Below, piece after piece: positions 24,782-33,688 of a DNA stretch of 64,000 bases. Position 1 is the first letter of the stretch, and each line of letters begins with the position of its first letter. The notes beneath the pieces are model-generated. The model worked only from the letters and a program-made list of their open reading frames with translations. It searched no databases and was not told the origin of the DNA. This stretch comes from Planctomycetota bacterium (GTDB taxonomy: Bacteria > Planctomycetota > B15-G4 > SIAN01). Position numbers and translations under genes: made by a program. The stretch covers positions 496,001 through 560,000 of the forward strand of contig JANQQL010000033.1 of NCBI GenBank assembly GCA_028289345.1, written 5' to 3'.

Positions 24782-27757
24782 TTAGTCGTCGCCGAGGTAG
24801 CCAAGCGCCTGAAGCTCTTCCAGAGCTGCGGCATCGAGTTCCACCGGTTGCCCCGCTCCGACTGGGGAGAAGCCGGCAGCCTCCAGGGCAGAATCAAGGG
24901 TGTTCATTTGTTCCCGGAGGCGATTCCGTTGAGTGATCATTGCCTGGACGACGTCAGAACGCTCGTTGGCAAGATCCCGCTGCTCCCCGGGATCCTTCTC
25001 CAAGTCAAACAACCGGAAACGCGGAGTCTGTCCTTCATTCAGACTCCAGATCAACTTGAAGCGGCCCCGTCGCACGGCCCCCAATTCGTCCGCGACCAAG
25101 GTGTTGGATTCTTCGGCGTAACAAACCCAGGGCTCCTCTGGTTCGGAGACAAGCAGTGGCAACCAGCTGCGTCCTTGGCGAGGAAACGGGTCGGCGATTC
25201 CGAGCAGGTCAACGAGTCCCGAGGCAACATCCACTTGGGAAACCGGGGTTCGAATGCGGCGGGGGACGAGATCGAGATCCTGCCGCCATCGCTCCGGCAT
25301 CCACACAAGGAACGGAACGCGAACCAGTTCTTCCCACATCCGATGACCGTGGTCCCAGTCTCCGTGCTCGAGGAACTCCTCCCCATGATCGGAGAGGATC
25401 ACCAGGAGCGTGTCGTCGCGCAGGCCGAGGCGGTCCAACGCTTCCAAGAGCTGTGCCAAGGACTGATCTTGGCAGGCGATTTCGTTGTCATAGACCTCGC
25501 GCACGTAGGCCAGGTCCTCCGCGTCCAGCTCGGCCTGCATGGGCCGCAGAGTCGAGCGGGGGACAAGGGGGCGATCGCGCAGCGGCCCGTCGTACTCCGT
25601 TTGAAACGGACGCTCGAAACTCGCCGGAGGGGCATAGGGCGCGTGGGGGTCCAGCGAATGGAGGTAAAGGAAGAACGGCGCTTCGTCGTGGTGGTTTTCC
25701 AGCCAGGGGATCATGGCTTGATTGATCAGTTGGGACGTCGAGTGAGAGAACGGGTCGTCCGAACGGGCTTCGAGCCCTCCCTTCGCCAGAAATCGTTGAA
25801 AGCCCTGCTCGAAGGCCAACCCCCGCGCGGACACCTGAATGTTGGCCACCGCCGCCCAGGTGGAGTAATTCTCGCGCCGGAACACTTCCGCGAGCGTGAG
25901 CAAGTTCTTGGGCAAGGCGTGGCTATCTCCGGCGAGATGAAAACGCGGGAACAAGCCGGTCATGACCGAGGCCACCGAAGGCCGTGTCCAGCTCGCCACG
26001 GAGTAGCACTGCTCGAAAAGAAACCCGTCGTCCGCCAGAGAATCCAGGACCGGAGAGGTCGGTCGATCCGCGCCGTAACAAGACAGCCGATCGGCGCGCA
26101 GTGTGTCGATCAGATACAGAATCACGTTCTTGCCAGAAGAGCGGCTGCCGGCTCGCACCCACCGAGGATCTGCCCAGGCCACCGAGACTCCCGGCTCTTG
26201 GCTCTCGGTTTCGAAAACCAACGAGCCGCGCCCTCCCGAGCCAGGGGGAAGGGACACGACATGGTCTTGCCACGGCTCCCCGGCCCGTGCCGAGCCCTCG
26301 AGCAGGACCAGCTGCCGGTCGTCCTGCTTCCAACTCAGCTGGAACCGGGCCCGCGCTTCCGTTCTCACGTTCCCGACAATCCGCGCTGTGATCTCTTCGA
26401 CCAGGGAGTCGGGAGGATCGTCGGGGACGCCCACCGAGAAGCGCAACTCATCGCCTTGGCGAGCTTCGGCGTCGACCTGGACTCGCGAGTCGGTGGGGAC
26501 CCAGTAGGCGGGCCGACGATCTTCCTGGACCTCGAAGCGCCGAAGCACCCGCAATGACAGAGAGTCTTCCCGAGGGTCATCGCCATCGGGCTGGTCGTCG
26601 AGTTCCAGATCGCGGTGGCGTCCTTGACGAATCAGCCGAGCCAGCGGCTGTTGCAAGAGGACTTCTCCAGGATCAGAAAGCTCCAAGAAGTGCAAGCCGC
26701 CGACCAGTTCGCCCAGCTCCCAAGACTGTTGCGCGGACTGCTGACGGCGCAGCTGGCCATCGACGCGGATCTCCGCCAACGGCCTCGTCAAACGCAGCGT
26801 CGCCTCCCCGCCCGCGGACACGAACGTGTAGCGCTGCGGACGTTCGGGGTCGCGGAAGAGCCGCTCGACCTCGGTCGGCGGGCGAGATTCGTACTCCAGT
26901 TGCAATCCCTCGGCCGATCGTTCCTCGACAAATAATTGCGCTGGCCCCGCGTGGACCAGCTCCATCCACAGGACGCTCACCTGGACCGGGGACGAATGGG
27001 GTGGCGGGGAAACGCTGTCCAACTCGATGCGAATCGGCCAACGGGGCAGCGAAGAACGAATCGGAACCTCGTAAATCTTCCAGTCCGTCCCTTGCGCAGT
27101 GATCGTGGCGATTGGCTTCGAGAACAGGGAGACTGACAACCGAGCTTCCCCTTCGGAACCGACGCGAATCATGCAACGCAAGGTTGCCGACTCCGCGGGC
27201 CGGTCGAAGGCTTGACGCCACCAGTCGCCCACCTTGCGCAAGTGCAGCTGGGCCGGCACGGGTGGCGCGAAGGAGCCGGGGTGCTGAAAACCACTAGTCT
27301 CGACGATCTCGGGGGCCAGTTTGCGTTGACGCGGAGGGATGACCACAAACCCGCCCTTGGACAGCAGGGCGCCAAGGTTGCGTCGCTGCTCCAAGGTGCG
27401 ACCATCAGCGCAAGTCACCCTCGGCTCATCTGCCGGGACCGAAGGAAGGGAGCCTGCCACGACTCCGTCCATCCACGCGAACCCCTGCCAATCGTCCACG
27501 CGAAGCGAGGTGCGCCAATGAAGGCGCTGGATGTCCCCGCTCACTTCCAAGGGATGATCGGCGTCAAGAAGCCGGACCACCGAGGGGCCCGAGGGGGGGG
27601 CAGGACTCGACGGCTCGGAACAGCCTCCCAGGGACCAGAGCAAACATCCGCTCGCAGCCCGGAAAGCCAGGCCGCGAAAGTCGAATCGAGGAACGTCTCT
27701 TCTCGGCGAAGGTGGAAGTTTCCGTGGAATCGCTGCAGGTCCGAAAGACCGAGGCAC
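24782..27757 (-). CDS. Large sulfatase-like lipoprotein with about 500-residue N-terminal accessory region
   Basis: 991 residues. The lipobox is L-G-G-C at Cys46, after an unusually long N-region. Residues 50-540 are beta-rich with no family I recognise and include two stretches resembling jelly-roll carbohydrate-binding folds. The AP-superfamily domain begins near 543 with NVILYLIDTLRADRLSCYG. The nucleophile site is W-T-R-P-S-V (Thr near 589; no fGly Arg), and metal ligands lie in VILSDHGEEFLEHGDWDHGH. It ends in L-E-E-L-Q-A-L-G-Y-L-G-D-D. It lies 77 bp downstream of aceK on the same strand and may be on that transcript. Confidence 0.82.
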   Translation of the reverse strand: MPRSFGPAAIPRKLPPSPRRDVPRFDFRGLAFRAASGCLLWSLGGCSEPSSPAPPSGPSVVRLLDADHPLEVSGDIQRLHWRTSLRVDDWQGFAWMDGVVAGSLPSVPADEPRVTCADGRTLEQRRNLGALLSKGGFVVIPPRQRKLAPEIVETSGFQHPGSFAPPVPAQLHLRKVGDWWRQAFDRPAESATLRCMIRVGSEGEARLSVSLFSKPIATITAQGTDWKIYEVPIRSSLPRWPIRIELDSVSPPPHSSPVQVSVLWMELVHAGPAQLFVEERSAEGLQLEYESRPPTEVERLFRDPERPQRYTFVSAGGEATLRLTRPLAEIRVDGQLRRQQSAQQSWELGELVGGLHFLELSDPGEVLLQQPLARLIRQGRHRDLELDDQPDGDDPREDSLSLRVLRRFEVQEDRRPAYWVPTDSRVQVDAEARQGDELRFSVGVPDDPPDSLVEEITARIVGNVRTEARARFQLSWKQDDRQLVLLEGSARAGEPWQDHVVSLPPGSGGRGSLVFETESQEPGVSVAWADPRWVRAGSRSSGKNVILYLIDTLRADRLSCYGADRPTSPVLDSLADDGFLFEQCYSVASWTRPSVASVMTGLFPRFHLAGDSHALPKNLLTLAEVFRRENYSTWAAVANIQVSARGLAFEQGFQRFLAKGGLEARSDDPFSHSTSQLINQAMIPWLENHHDEAPFFLYLHSLDPHAPYAPPASFERPFQTEYDGPLRDRPLVPRSTLRPMQAELDAEDLAYVREVYDNEIACQDQSLAQLLEALDRLGLRDDTLLVILSDHGEEFLEHGDWDHGHRMWEELVRVPFLVWMPERWRQDLDLVPRRIRTPVSQVDVASGLVDLLGIADPFPRQGRSWLPLLVSEPEEPWVCYAEESNTLVADELGAVRRGRFKLIWSLNEGQTPRFRLFDLEKDPGEQRDLANERSDVVQAMITQRNRLREQMNTLDSALEAAGFSPVGAGQPVELDAAALEELQALGYLGDD

Positions 27758-27834
27758 CTCGCGCGCAAAGAAAAAGAACCCGACCGGTCTTCTCCCGAGC
27801 CCTCTTCGGCAGACCCTCGTCCACCCGCGCCAAA

Positions 27835-29562
27835 TCAGAACATCAATCTTCGCGAAGGAGCATAGGGACAGACGTCGATCACTTCTCCCTCGAGATGGCG
27901 TTGGCGCAAGTTCCGCCAGTAGGCAGCCGTGAGCAGGTCGCGGTGGGCTTCCAAAAACAGCTCGAGGGACTCCCCCTGCAGCCCAAGAAATTGCATGAAC
28001 TCCTCCGGAAAGACGTCGTGCTCATCGACGTAGTACCAGGGCTCGGCGCCGACCTCTTCTTCGTGACTTCGGGCGGCAGGCAGGTCCCGAAACTGACAGT
28101 CGGTCAGCAGACAGAGTTCGTCATAGTCGTAGAAGATCACCCGGCCATGACGAGTCACGCCGAAATTCTTGAGCAACAGATCTCCGGGAAAGATGTTGGT
28201 CGCGGCCAGATCGCGGATGGCCTGCCCGAAGTCCAGGACCACGTCCAAGCGGCTGGGCTCAGAGGCGCTGCGCAAATACAGATTGAGAGGCACCACCCGC
28301 CGTTCCAGATAGACGTGGTGAAGTTTCACCGTGTGTTCATCGATGGTGACGTTGTTGGCACCGGACTGCTGAAGTTCTGCGAGCAGATCCTCGGAGAAAC
28401 GGGCACGGTCGAATTCCAGATGCTCGAACTCCTGCGCATCCACCAGTCGCCCGGCGCGGTCATGCTGAAAGACCAGCTGGTAGCGTTGGATGACTTCTTC
28501 GGGGGTTGAGTTCTTCGGATAGTCGAATCGGTCCCGGATGATCTTGAACACGTAGTCGTAGGTGGGCAGGGTGAACACGATCATCACCATGCCCCGATCC
28601 CCCGGCGCCTTGACGAAGGGCTCCTTGGATTCTTCGAGCTGGCGCAAGAGATCCCGATACATCTCGGTCTTGCCGTGCTTGTTGTAGCCCAAGGAGATGT
28701 ACAGGTCGGCGAAAGGCTTCTTGGGCATCAGAGTCCGCAAGAACCGCACCACCGACCAAGGCTCCCGAATCACCACGTGGAAGTAAGACCGAGCGAAGCT
28801 GAACACCACGCTGATTTCGTCCTCGGTCAACAACACCGCATCGGTTTCCAACCCCTGTTCGTGGTTCCGCAATGCGATCAGAAGAGGAGTGACGGTGCCA
28901 CCGCCAAGGATGCGACCCACCAAAAAGGCTCGACTGCCGCGGTAGAACACCGAGTCGATGAACTCGAGCGCGTCGATCTTTCCCCGAGCCAGGGCTCGGC
29001 GGCGGCCCCAGGCAATGCGAGAAGAGATTCGTTGAGCGTCCCGTGACAGGTCATGGAAAGGCACTTGAAACGGCAGCGATTGCAACAACTCCGCCACCGT
29101 CTCGCGAATGGCTCCGGTGCGGCGAAAAGTTCGCGTCCAATCGGCGCCCGGTTCCTGGAAGGAAGCGGGGCGAGCGCGAACGAACTCGATTTCCGGATTC
29201 ACCCCCACGGTGGTGAAAATGCGGCGGGTCAGGGAGTTGAAGAAGGTTTCGGCGAAGTCTTGGTCCGAAGTCCCGTCGATCAAGCCCAGGTAAGCCTTCT
29301 TCGTTTCCTTCCAAATGGAAGGACTTTCGAGATCGCTGCCGAGATCGGTTCGTAACTTGGACACGATGGCCGTCATGATGCGGCCGTAGATTTCCAAGCG
29401 CTGACGCGCGTCGCGCTGCCCGCCACTCCAATCGCGCTCTTCAAATCGAGCTTGGGCGCGGCGAGTGATCTTTTCGAACTCCCCCTGATAACGGTGATAC
29501 GCTCGCTGAATCGCGTGCGCACAGTCGCCAGCGGGGGAGTTCGAGGGAGGAGAGGCGCTCAT
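27835..29562 (-). CDS. aceK: Isocitrate dehydrogenase kinase/phosphatase
   Basis: 575 residues, normal length for AceK. This bifunctional enzyme phosphorylates isocitrate dehydrogenase on its active-site Ser and removes the phosphate, directing carbon between the TCA cycle and the glyoxylate bypass. Recognisable blocks include IYGRIMTAIVSKLR, FFNSLTRRIFTTVGVNPEIEF, FFRFADLYISLGYNKHGKTE-like kinase core (LMPKKPFADLYISLGYNKHG) and GDLLLKNFGVTRHGRVIFYDYDEL, which contains nucleotide- and metal-binding residues. Its ATG overlaps the icd stop (ATGA at 29559-29562), so enzyme and regulator are made together. No glyoxylate-shunt gene is in the window. Confidence 0.97.
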   Translation of the reverse strand: MSASPPSNSPAGDCAHAIQRAYHRYQGEFEKITRRAQARFEERDWSGGQRDARQRLEIYGRIMTAIVSKLRTDLGSDLESPSIWKETKKAYLGLIDGTSDQDFAETFFNSLTRRIFTTVGVNPEIEFVRARPASFQEPGADWTRTFRRTGAIRETVAELLQSLPFQVPFHDLSRDAQRISSRIAWGRRRALARGKIDALEFIDSVFYRGSRAFLVGRILGGGTVTPLLIALRNHEQGLETDAVLLTEDEISVVFSFARSYFHVVIREPWSVVRFLRTLMPKKPFADLYISLGYNKHGKTEMYRDLLRQLEESKEPFVKAPGDRGMVMIVFTLPTYDYVFKIIRDRFDYPKNSTPEEVIQRYQLVFQHDRAGRLVDAQEFEHLEFDRARFSEDLLAELQQSGANNVTIDEHTVKLHHVYLERRVVPLNLYLRSASEPSRLDVVLDFGQAIRDLAATNIFPGDLLLKNFGVTRHGRVIFYDYDELCLLTDCQFRDLPAARSHEEEVGAEPWYYVDEHDVFPEEFMQFLGLQGESLELFLEAHRDLLTAAYWRNLRQRHLEGEVIDVCPYAPSRRLMF

Positions 29563-30860
29563 CCCATGCGTTCGATCACTGCGTCTCCGAACTCACTGCA
29601 CTTGACTTCGGTCGCCCCGTCCATCAGCCGGGCGAAGTCGTAGGTAACGATCTTGTCCCCGATGGCACGATCGATGCCTTGGATGATTCGATCGGCAGCC
29701 TCGGTCCATCCCAAATGGCGAAGCATCATCTCCCCGGACAAGGTCACGGAACCCGGATTCACCTTGTCCAGATTCGCGTACTTGGGGGCGGTCCCGTGGG
29801 TCGCTTCGAAGATCGCGAAGCCAGTGTCGTAGTTGATGTTGCCACCCGGCGCGATGCCGATGCCGCCGATTTGCGCGGCCAGGGCATCCGACAGATAGTC
29901 GCCGTTCAGGTTCATCGTGGCAATCACGTCGAAGTCCCGGGGGCGGGTCAGAACCTGCTGCAAGGTGATGTCCGCAATGGCGTCTTTGATGAGGATCTTG
30001 CCCGAGTCGAGCGCGGCCTTCTGCTCGGCGTTGGCTGCCTCGTCCCCCTTGGCCGCCTTGGTGCGCTCCCACTGATCCCAGGTGTACACGTGCTCGCCGA
30101 ACTCCTTCTCGGCCAGCTCGTAGCCCCAGTTGCGGAACGCCCCCTCCGTGAACTTCATGATGTTGCCTTTGTGCACGAAGGTGACGCTCTTGCGATTGTT
30201 GGCGATCGCGTAGCGGATGGCGGAACGAATCAGGCGCCCGCTGCCCTCCTGCGACACGGGCTTCAGCCCGATCCCCGAGGTTTCCGGGAAACGGATCTTG
30301 CGGTACTCGCTGGGGAATGCCTCCTGGAACATCTGCAGGAACTTCTTGCACGGCTCCGAACCACTTTGGAACTCGATACCCGCGTAGATGTCCTCCGTGT
30401 TCTCGCGGAAGATCACCATGTCGACGTCCTGGGGTTGGCGAACCGGAGAAGGCACTCCCTGGAACCAGCGCACCGGACGCAGGCACACATACAGATCGAG
30501 GAGCTGGCGAAGCGCCACGTTCAACGAACGAATGCCGCCGCCGATGGGGGTGGTCAGGGGCCCCTTGATCCCGACCAGGTAAGTCCGGAATGCGTCCAAA
30601 GTCGATTCGGGAAGCCAAGAGTCGAACTGGCGGAACGCCTTCTCCCCGGCATAAACCTCCATCCACTCGATCTTCCGCTCGCCTCCGTAGGCCTTTTCCA
30701 CCGCCGCGTCCATGATGCGAACGCTGGCCTTCCAGATATCTGGCCCGGTCCCGTCCCCTTCGATGAAGGGAATGATCGGATGCGAAGGAACTTGCAGGAC
30801 GCCGTTCTCAATGCTGATTTTCTCGCCGTTTTCCGGGACTTCGAGCTGCGGGGTTTTCAT
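29559..30860 (-). CDS. icd: NADP-dependent isocitrate dehydrogenase
   Basis: 433 residues. Converts isocitrate to 2-oxoglutarate in the TCA cycle. FIEGDGTGPDIW (residues 32-43) is the typical N-terminal motif. Ser112 in G-G-I-R-S-L-N-V-A-L-R-Q is the site phosphorylated by AceK (Ser113 in E. coli). The H-G-T-A-P-K-Y-A ... V-N-P-G-S segment carries the Lys-Tyr-Val set that selects NADP. An AAGGA lies 13 nt before the ATG. The gene overlaps aceK downstream and is divergent from the propeller protein at 31215. A TATCCT about 50 nt upstream is a possible -10. Confidence 0.97.
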   Translation of the reverse strand: MKTPQLEVPENGEKISIENGVLQVPSHPIIPFIEGDGTGPDIWKASVRIMDAAVEKAYGGERKIEWMEVYAGEKAFRQFDSWLPESTLDAFRTYLVGIKGPLTTPIGGGIRSLNVALRQLLDLYVCLRPVRWFQGVPSPVRQPQDVDMVIFRENTEDIYAGIEFQSGSEPCKKFLQMFQEAFPSEYRKIRFPETSGIGLKPVSQEGSGRLIRSAIRYAIANNRKSVTFVHKGNIMKFTEGAFRNWGYELAEKEFGEHVYTWDQWERTKAAKGDEAANAEQKAALDSGKILIKDAIADITLQQVLTRPRDFDVIATMNLNGDYLSDALAAQIGGIGIAPGGNINYDTGFAIFEATHGTAPKYANLDKVNPGSVTLSGEMMLRHLGWTEAADRIIQGIDRAIGDKIVTYDFARLMDGATEVKCSEFGDAVIERMG

Positions 30861-31214
30861 GAGCTTGCAGGTTCCTTCTGTCTCTTTTGGTCGGCTGTTT
30901 CGAAGACCGACAGGATACCGTCGCAGGGTGTTGAATTCGAACGCTTGCTCCCCTCACCCGCCGGAGCTCCTGTCCTGCCGGGCCCAAGCAGGCCGGGGAA
31001 GAGTCTTCGGCGTGCGGTCTCACCCCTACGCTCCCTTCGCCGAACACATCAAGCCGGAATCTCTCGACCCGCCACCGCTCGCCCCATTCGCTCGTATCAG
31101 CCTTTCGATGAGGGCCGGATCCTCGCGGGCCCAGCTACACTGCCCGAGGGAAACCCGGCTCTGCGTCGTGAGCGGGAGTTTCCGATCTTCCAGAATCGAT
31201 AAGGAAAGAGCGCC
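30861..31214. other. 354-bp divergent intergenic region
   Basis: No open frame with coding character, RNA gene or strong hairpin is seen here. It should carry the icd promoter (minus) and that of the propeller gene (plus). A TACACT at about 31135 and a GGAAAGAG before the ATG at 31215 are the only plus-strand signals I can point to. Confidence 0.5.
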
Positions 31215-32426
31215 ATGGTCTTCTCCAACAACAGCCTGCTTCCCTTCGCTCTCGGAATTGCCGTGGTGACGGCAACTCCTGCCGTCGGCCGCACCGAATG
31301 GACCCAGTGGCGCGGCCCCGAGCGCAACGGAATCTCCTCGGAATCCGACTGGGCTCTGAAGGGCAAGGAACTCTGGAAGGTCGACGTCGGCCTGGGCTAC
31401 TCGACGGTTTCGATCGCTGACGGACGCCTGTACACCATGGGCTTCGATCAGGCGAAGAACCTCGACCACGTCTTTTGTTTCGAAGCAGAGTCCGGGAAGG
31501 AGATCTGGCGTCACTCCTTGCCATCTAAGCTCATGAACGAAGCGCACGGGGGCGGCACTCTGGTCACTCCGTCCGTCGATGGCGAAGTGGTTTACACCGC
31601 CAACCGACTCGGCCAATTCCTGTGCCTCGATGCCAAGACCGGAACGGTGCACTGGCAAAAGGACCTGAAGGAAGAGTACGACCTGTCGTTTCCGCGCTGG
31701 GGTTACTCGGCCGCTCCCCTGGTTTTGGACGACATGGTCGTCATGAACATGGGGCGGGTGCTCGCCTTTGAGCGCAAGACCGGCGAAGAGATCTGGGTCA
31801 GCGACGAGGACTACGGAGACGCCTACTCCACTCCCGCAGATTTCGAGTTTCAGGGAGAAGAGTGCCTGGCGGTCTTCAACAAGCTGGGGCTGGTCGTGCT
31901 CGAACGTGGAGGTGGAACCGAGCTGATGCACCACCCGTGGGAGACCAGCTACCACATCAATGCCGCCACTCCGGTTGTCCTGGAAGGAGATCGCGTGTTC
32001 ATCTCCTCCGGTTACAACCATGGTTGCGCGATGCTGCAACTCGGCGAAGACGCCATCGACGTGGTCTGGGAAAGCAAGGCCATGCGAAATCACATGACCG
32101 GCTGCATCGTGTACGAAGACCACCTGTACGGGTTCGATGACGCCACCTTCAAATGCCTCGACCTCGAGGGTAACGAGCAGTGGACTCAGCGGGGACTTGG
32201 CAAGGGAGCCCACTTGATCGCTGGCGGACGCTTGCTTCTTCTCACTGCCGACGGAGAACTGGTGATCGCCGAGGCCTCCCCCGAAAAGTTCGAGGAGTTG
32301 TCGCGCGAGAAGATCCTCGATGGGGGAGTCTACTGGACGACTCCGGTCCTCCTCGACGGCCGCCTGTATTGCCGCAACAGCCTGGGGCAACTGGTTTGCC
32401 GGGACCACCGCTCGGATCAAAGCTGA
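31215..32426 (+). CDS. Secreted PQQ-type beta-propeller protein
   Basis: 403 residues with a signal peptide (about 1-25). The mature N-terminus is W-T-Q-W-R-G-P-E-R-N-G-I-S, a signature of the large planctomycete family of outer-propeller (PQQ-like repeat) proteins. Repeats of the form CFEAESGKEIWRH, CLDAKTGTVHWQK and AFERKTGEEIW each form a blade. No PQQ-dehydrogenase catalytic Asp-Arg arrangement is recognisable, so a binding or scaffold role is more likely than oxidation. GGAAAGAG precedes the ATG by about 5 nt. The next gene starts 18 bp downstream, suggesting one operon. Confidence 0.82.
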   Translation: MVFSNNSLLPFALGIAVVTATPAVGRTEWTQWRGPERNGISSESDWALKGKELWKVDVGLGYSTVSIADGRLYTMGFDQAKNLDHVFCFEAESGKEIWRHSLPSKLMNEAHGGGTLVTPSVDGEVVYTANRLGQFLCLDAKTGTVHWQKDLKEEYDLSFPRWGYSAAPLVLDDMVVMNMGRVLAFERKTGEEIWVSDEDYGDAYSTPADFEFQGEECLAVFNKLGLVVLERGGGTELMHHPWETSYHINAATPVVLEGDRVFISSGYNHGCAMLQLGEDAIDVVWESKAMRNHMTGCIVYEDHLYGFDDATFKCLDLEGNEQWTQRGLGKGAHLIAGGRLLLLTADGELVIAEASPEKFEELSREKILDGGVYWTTPVLLDGRLYCRNSLGQLVCRDHRSDQS

Positions 32427-32444
32427 CCCAGTTTTGAAGAATCC

Positions 32445-33287
32445 GTGCCTGAATCCGACCGCCGCGAGCGCCCCGTCGTGAAGCTCGTGCTGGTGCTGTT
32501 CGGTTGCTACGCGCTGGTCTGTGTCGCGGTGTTCCTGTTCCAAGCCAAGCTGGTCTACTACCCGAGTCCGCTGCCGAGTCTTCGCCCTTCCGAGGTCGGC
32601 CTCGCGTTCGAGGACGTCACCCTTACGGCAAAGGATGGAACATCCCTTCACGGATGGTGGTTTGCTAATTCCTCGGCGCGCGGAGCCGTCATCGTGTGCC
32701 ACGGCAATGCGGGATCGATCGCGGGGCGGCTGAGTCTCGCCCGAGCGTTCTCTGAATTCGGCTTCGAGGTGCTGCTGTTCGACTACCGCGGGTATGGAAA
32801 CAGCGAGGGGCGTCCGAGCGAAAAGGGGACTTATCAGGACGCGCGCGCGGCGTGGGCCCACGTCACCGAAACCCGGGGCTGGAGTGCCCATCGCGTCCTG
32901 ATCTACGGGGAATCTCTCGGGGGCGCGGTGGCCGTGGAACTTGCCAGCCAGCAGTCCGCCGGCGCCTTGGCCCTCGAGGCCACGTTCACATCGCTCATGG
33001 CCATGGGACAGCGCACCTACCCGTGGCTACCCGTGCGCTGGCTGTGTCGGATCCGCTACGACTCCCTGTCACGCATGGCGGACCTCGCTTCCCCGGTCAT
33101 CGTGCTGCACAGCGAAGAGGATGAACTGGTCCCGTATGCCATGGGCCAGCGCTTGTACGAAGCGACCGCCGCCCGCAAGTGGTTCATCCCCACGGACGGC
33201 GGCCACAATGACGGCGGCTTCGTCGGGTTGCCCGACGCCAGCCGCCGTTTCCGTTCCCTTCTCGAGGAGCTGTTCCCCCGTGAGTGA
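32445..33287 (+). CDS. Membrane-anchored alpha/beta hydrolase (BEM46/ABHD13-like)
   Basis: 280 residues with GTG start at 32445. One N-terminal membrane helix (about 12-33) is followed by the Y-Y-P-S-P motif typical of this family. The oxyanion motif is VIVCHGNAGS. The nucleophile is Ser157 in G-E-S-L-G-G, the acid is in HSEEDELVP, and the His is in D-G-G-H-N-D. The catalytic set is complete. Likely faces the periplasm and cleaves an ester or thioester; substrate unknown. The other GTG-type start at codon 11 would still keep the anchor. Confidence 0.82.
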   Translation: MPESDRRERPVVKLVLVLFGCYALVCVAVFLFQAKLVYYPSPLPSLRPSEVGLAFEDVTLTAKDGTSLHGWWFANSSARGAVIVCHGNAGSIAGRLSLARAFSEFGFEVLLFDYRGYGNSEGRPSEKGTYQDARAAWAHVTETRGWSAHRVLIYGESLGGAVAVELASQQSAGALALEATFTSLMAMGQRTYPWLPVRWLCRIRYDSLSRMADLASPVIVLHSEEDELVPYAMGQRLYEATAARKWFIPTDGGHNDGGFVGLPDASRRFRSLLEELFPRE

Positions 33288-33299
33288 ACGAACCTGGGA

Positions 33300-33578
33300 T
33301 CATTCCTCAGGAAGGGGATCCACCGGTTCCGTGTCGACCGCCGAGACCGGTTCTTCGACCGGAGTCTCGCCGAACACGTCGGTCGGCGGGGCCACCTTTC
33401 GGTAGCCGAGCGCCTTCACGATCGACAGCACCTCGCTCCAAGCGGGGAACGATCGGTCGTAGCGCCGCCGGTAAGCATCCACTGCCTGGATGAACTCGAC
33501 GGTTTCGTCATCGAAGAGCGCGGCGTTCCGCTCGTTCTTCCTCCGACGCTTGGTCTTCGGGGCTTTCGTCTGATTCAT
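33300..33578 (-). CDS. Small conserved basic/acidic protein of unknown function
   Basis: 92 residues from the ATG at 33578; longer upstream frame is low-complexity and unlikely to be coding. The N-terminus is Lys/Arg-rich. The core reads DETVEFIQAVDAYRRRYDRSFPAWSEVLSIVKALGYRK, a helical module I associate with short planctomycete proteins that have E-F-I-x-A-x-D-x-Y and F-P-x-W-S-E-V-L. The last 30 residues are acidic and Pro-rich. The gene converges on the alpha/beta hydrolase gene and lies 110 bp downstream of mtnA on the same strand. A DNA- or RNA-linked role is possible from charge alone. Confidence 0.65.
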   Translation of the reverse strand: MNQTKAPKTKRRRKNERNAALFDDETVEFIQAVDAYRRRYDRSFPAWSEVLSIVKALGYRKVAPPTDVFGETPVEEPVSAVDTEPVDPLPEE

Positions 33579-33688
33579 GGAAACTCGCTTCCCTGTTGTC
33601 TGCTTCGCCGCTTCTCGTGGCGATGTCCCGGTTGCTGTTGTTCTTGTGGTGAATGGCTGCGGTGAGTCGTCTGTGAGTGGATGGCCCC

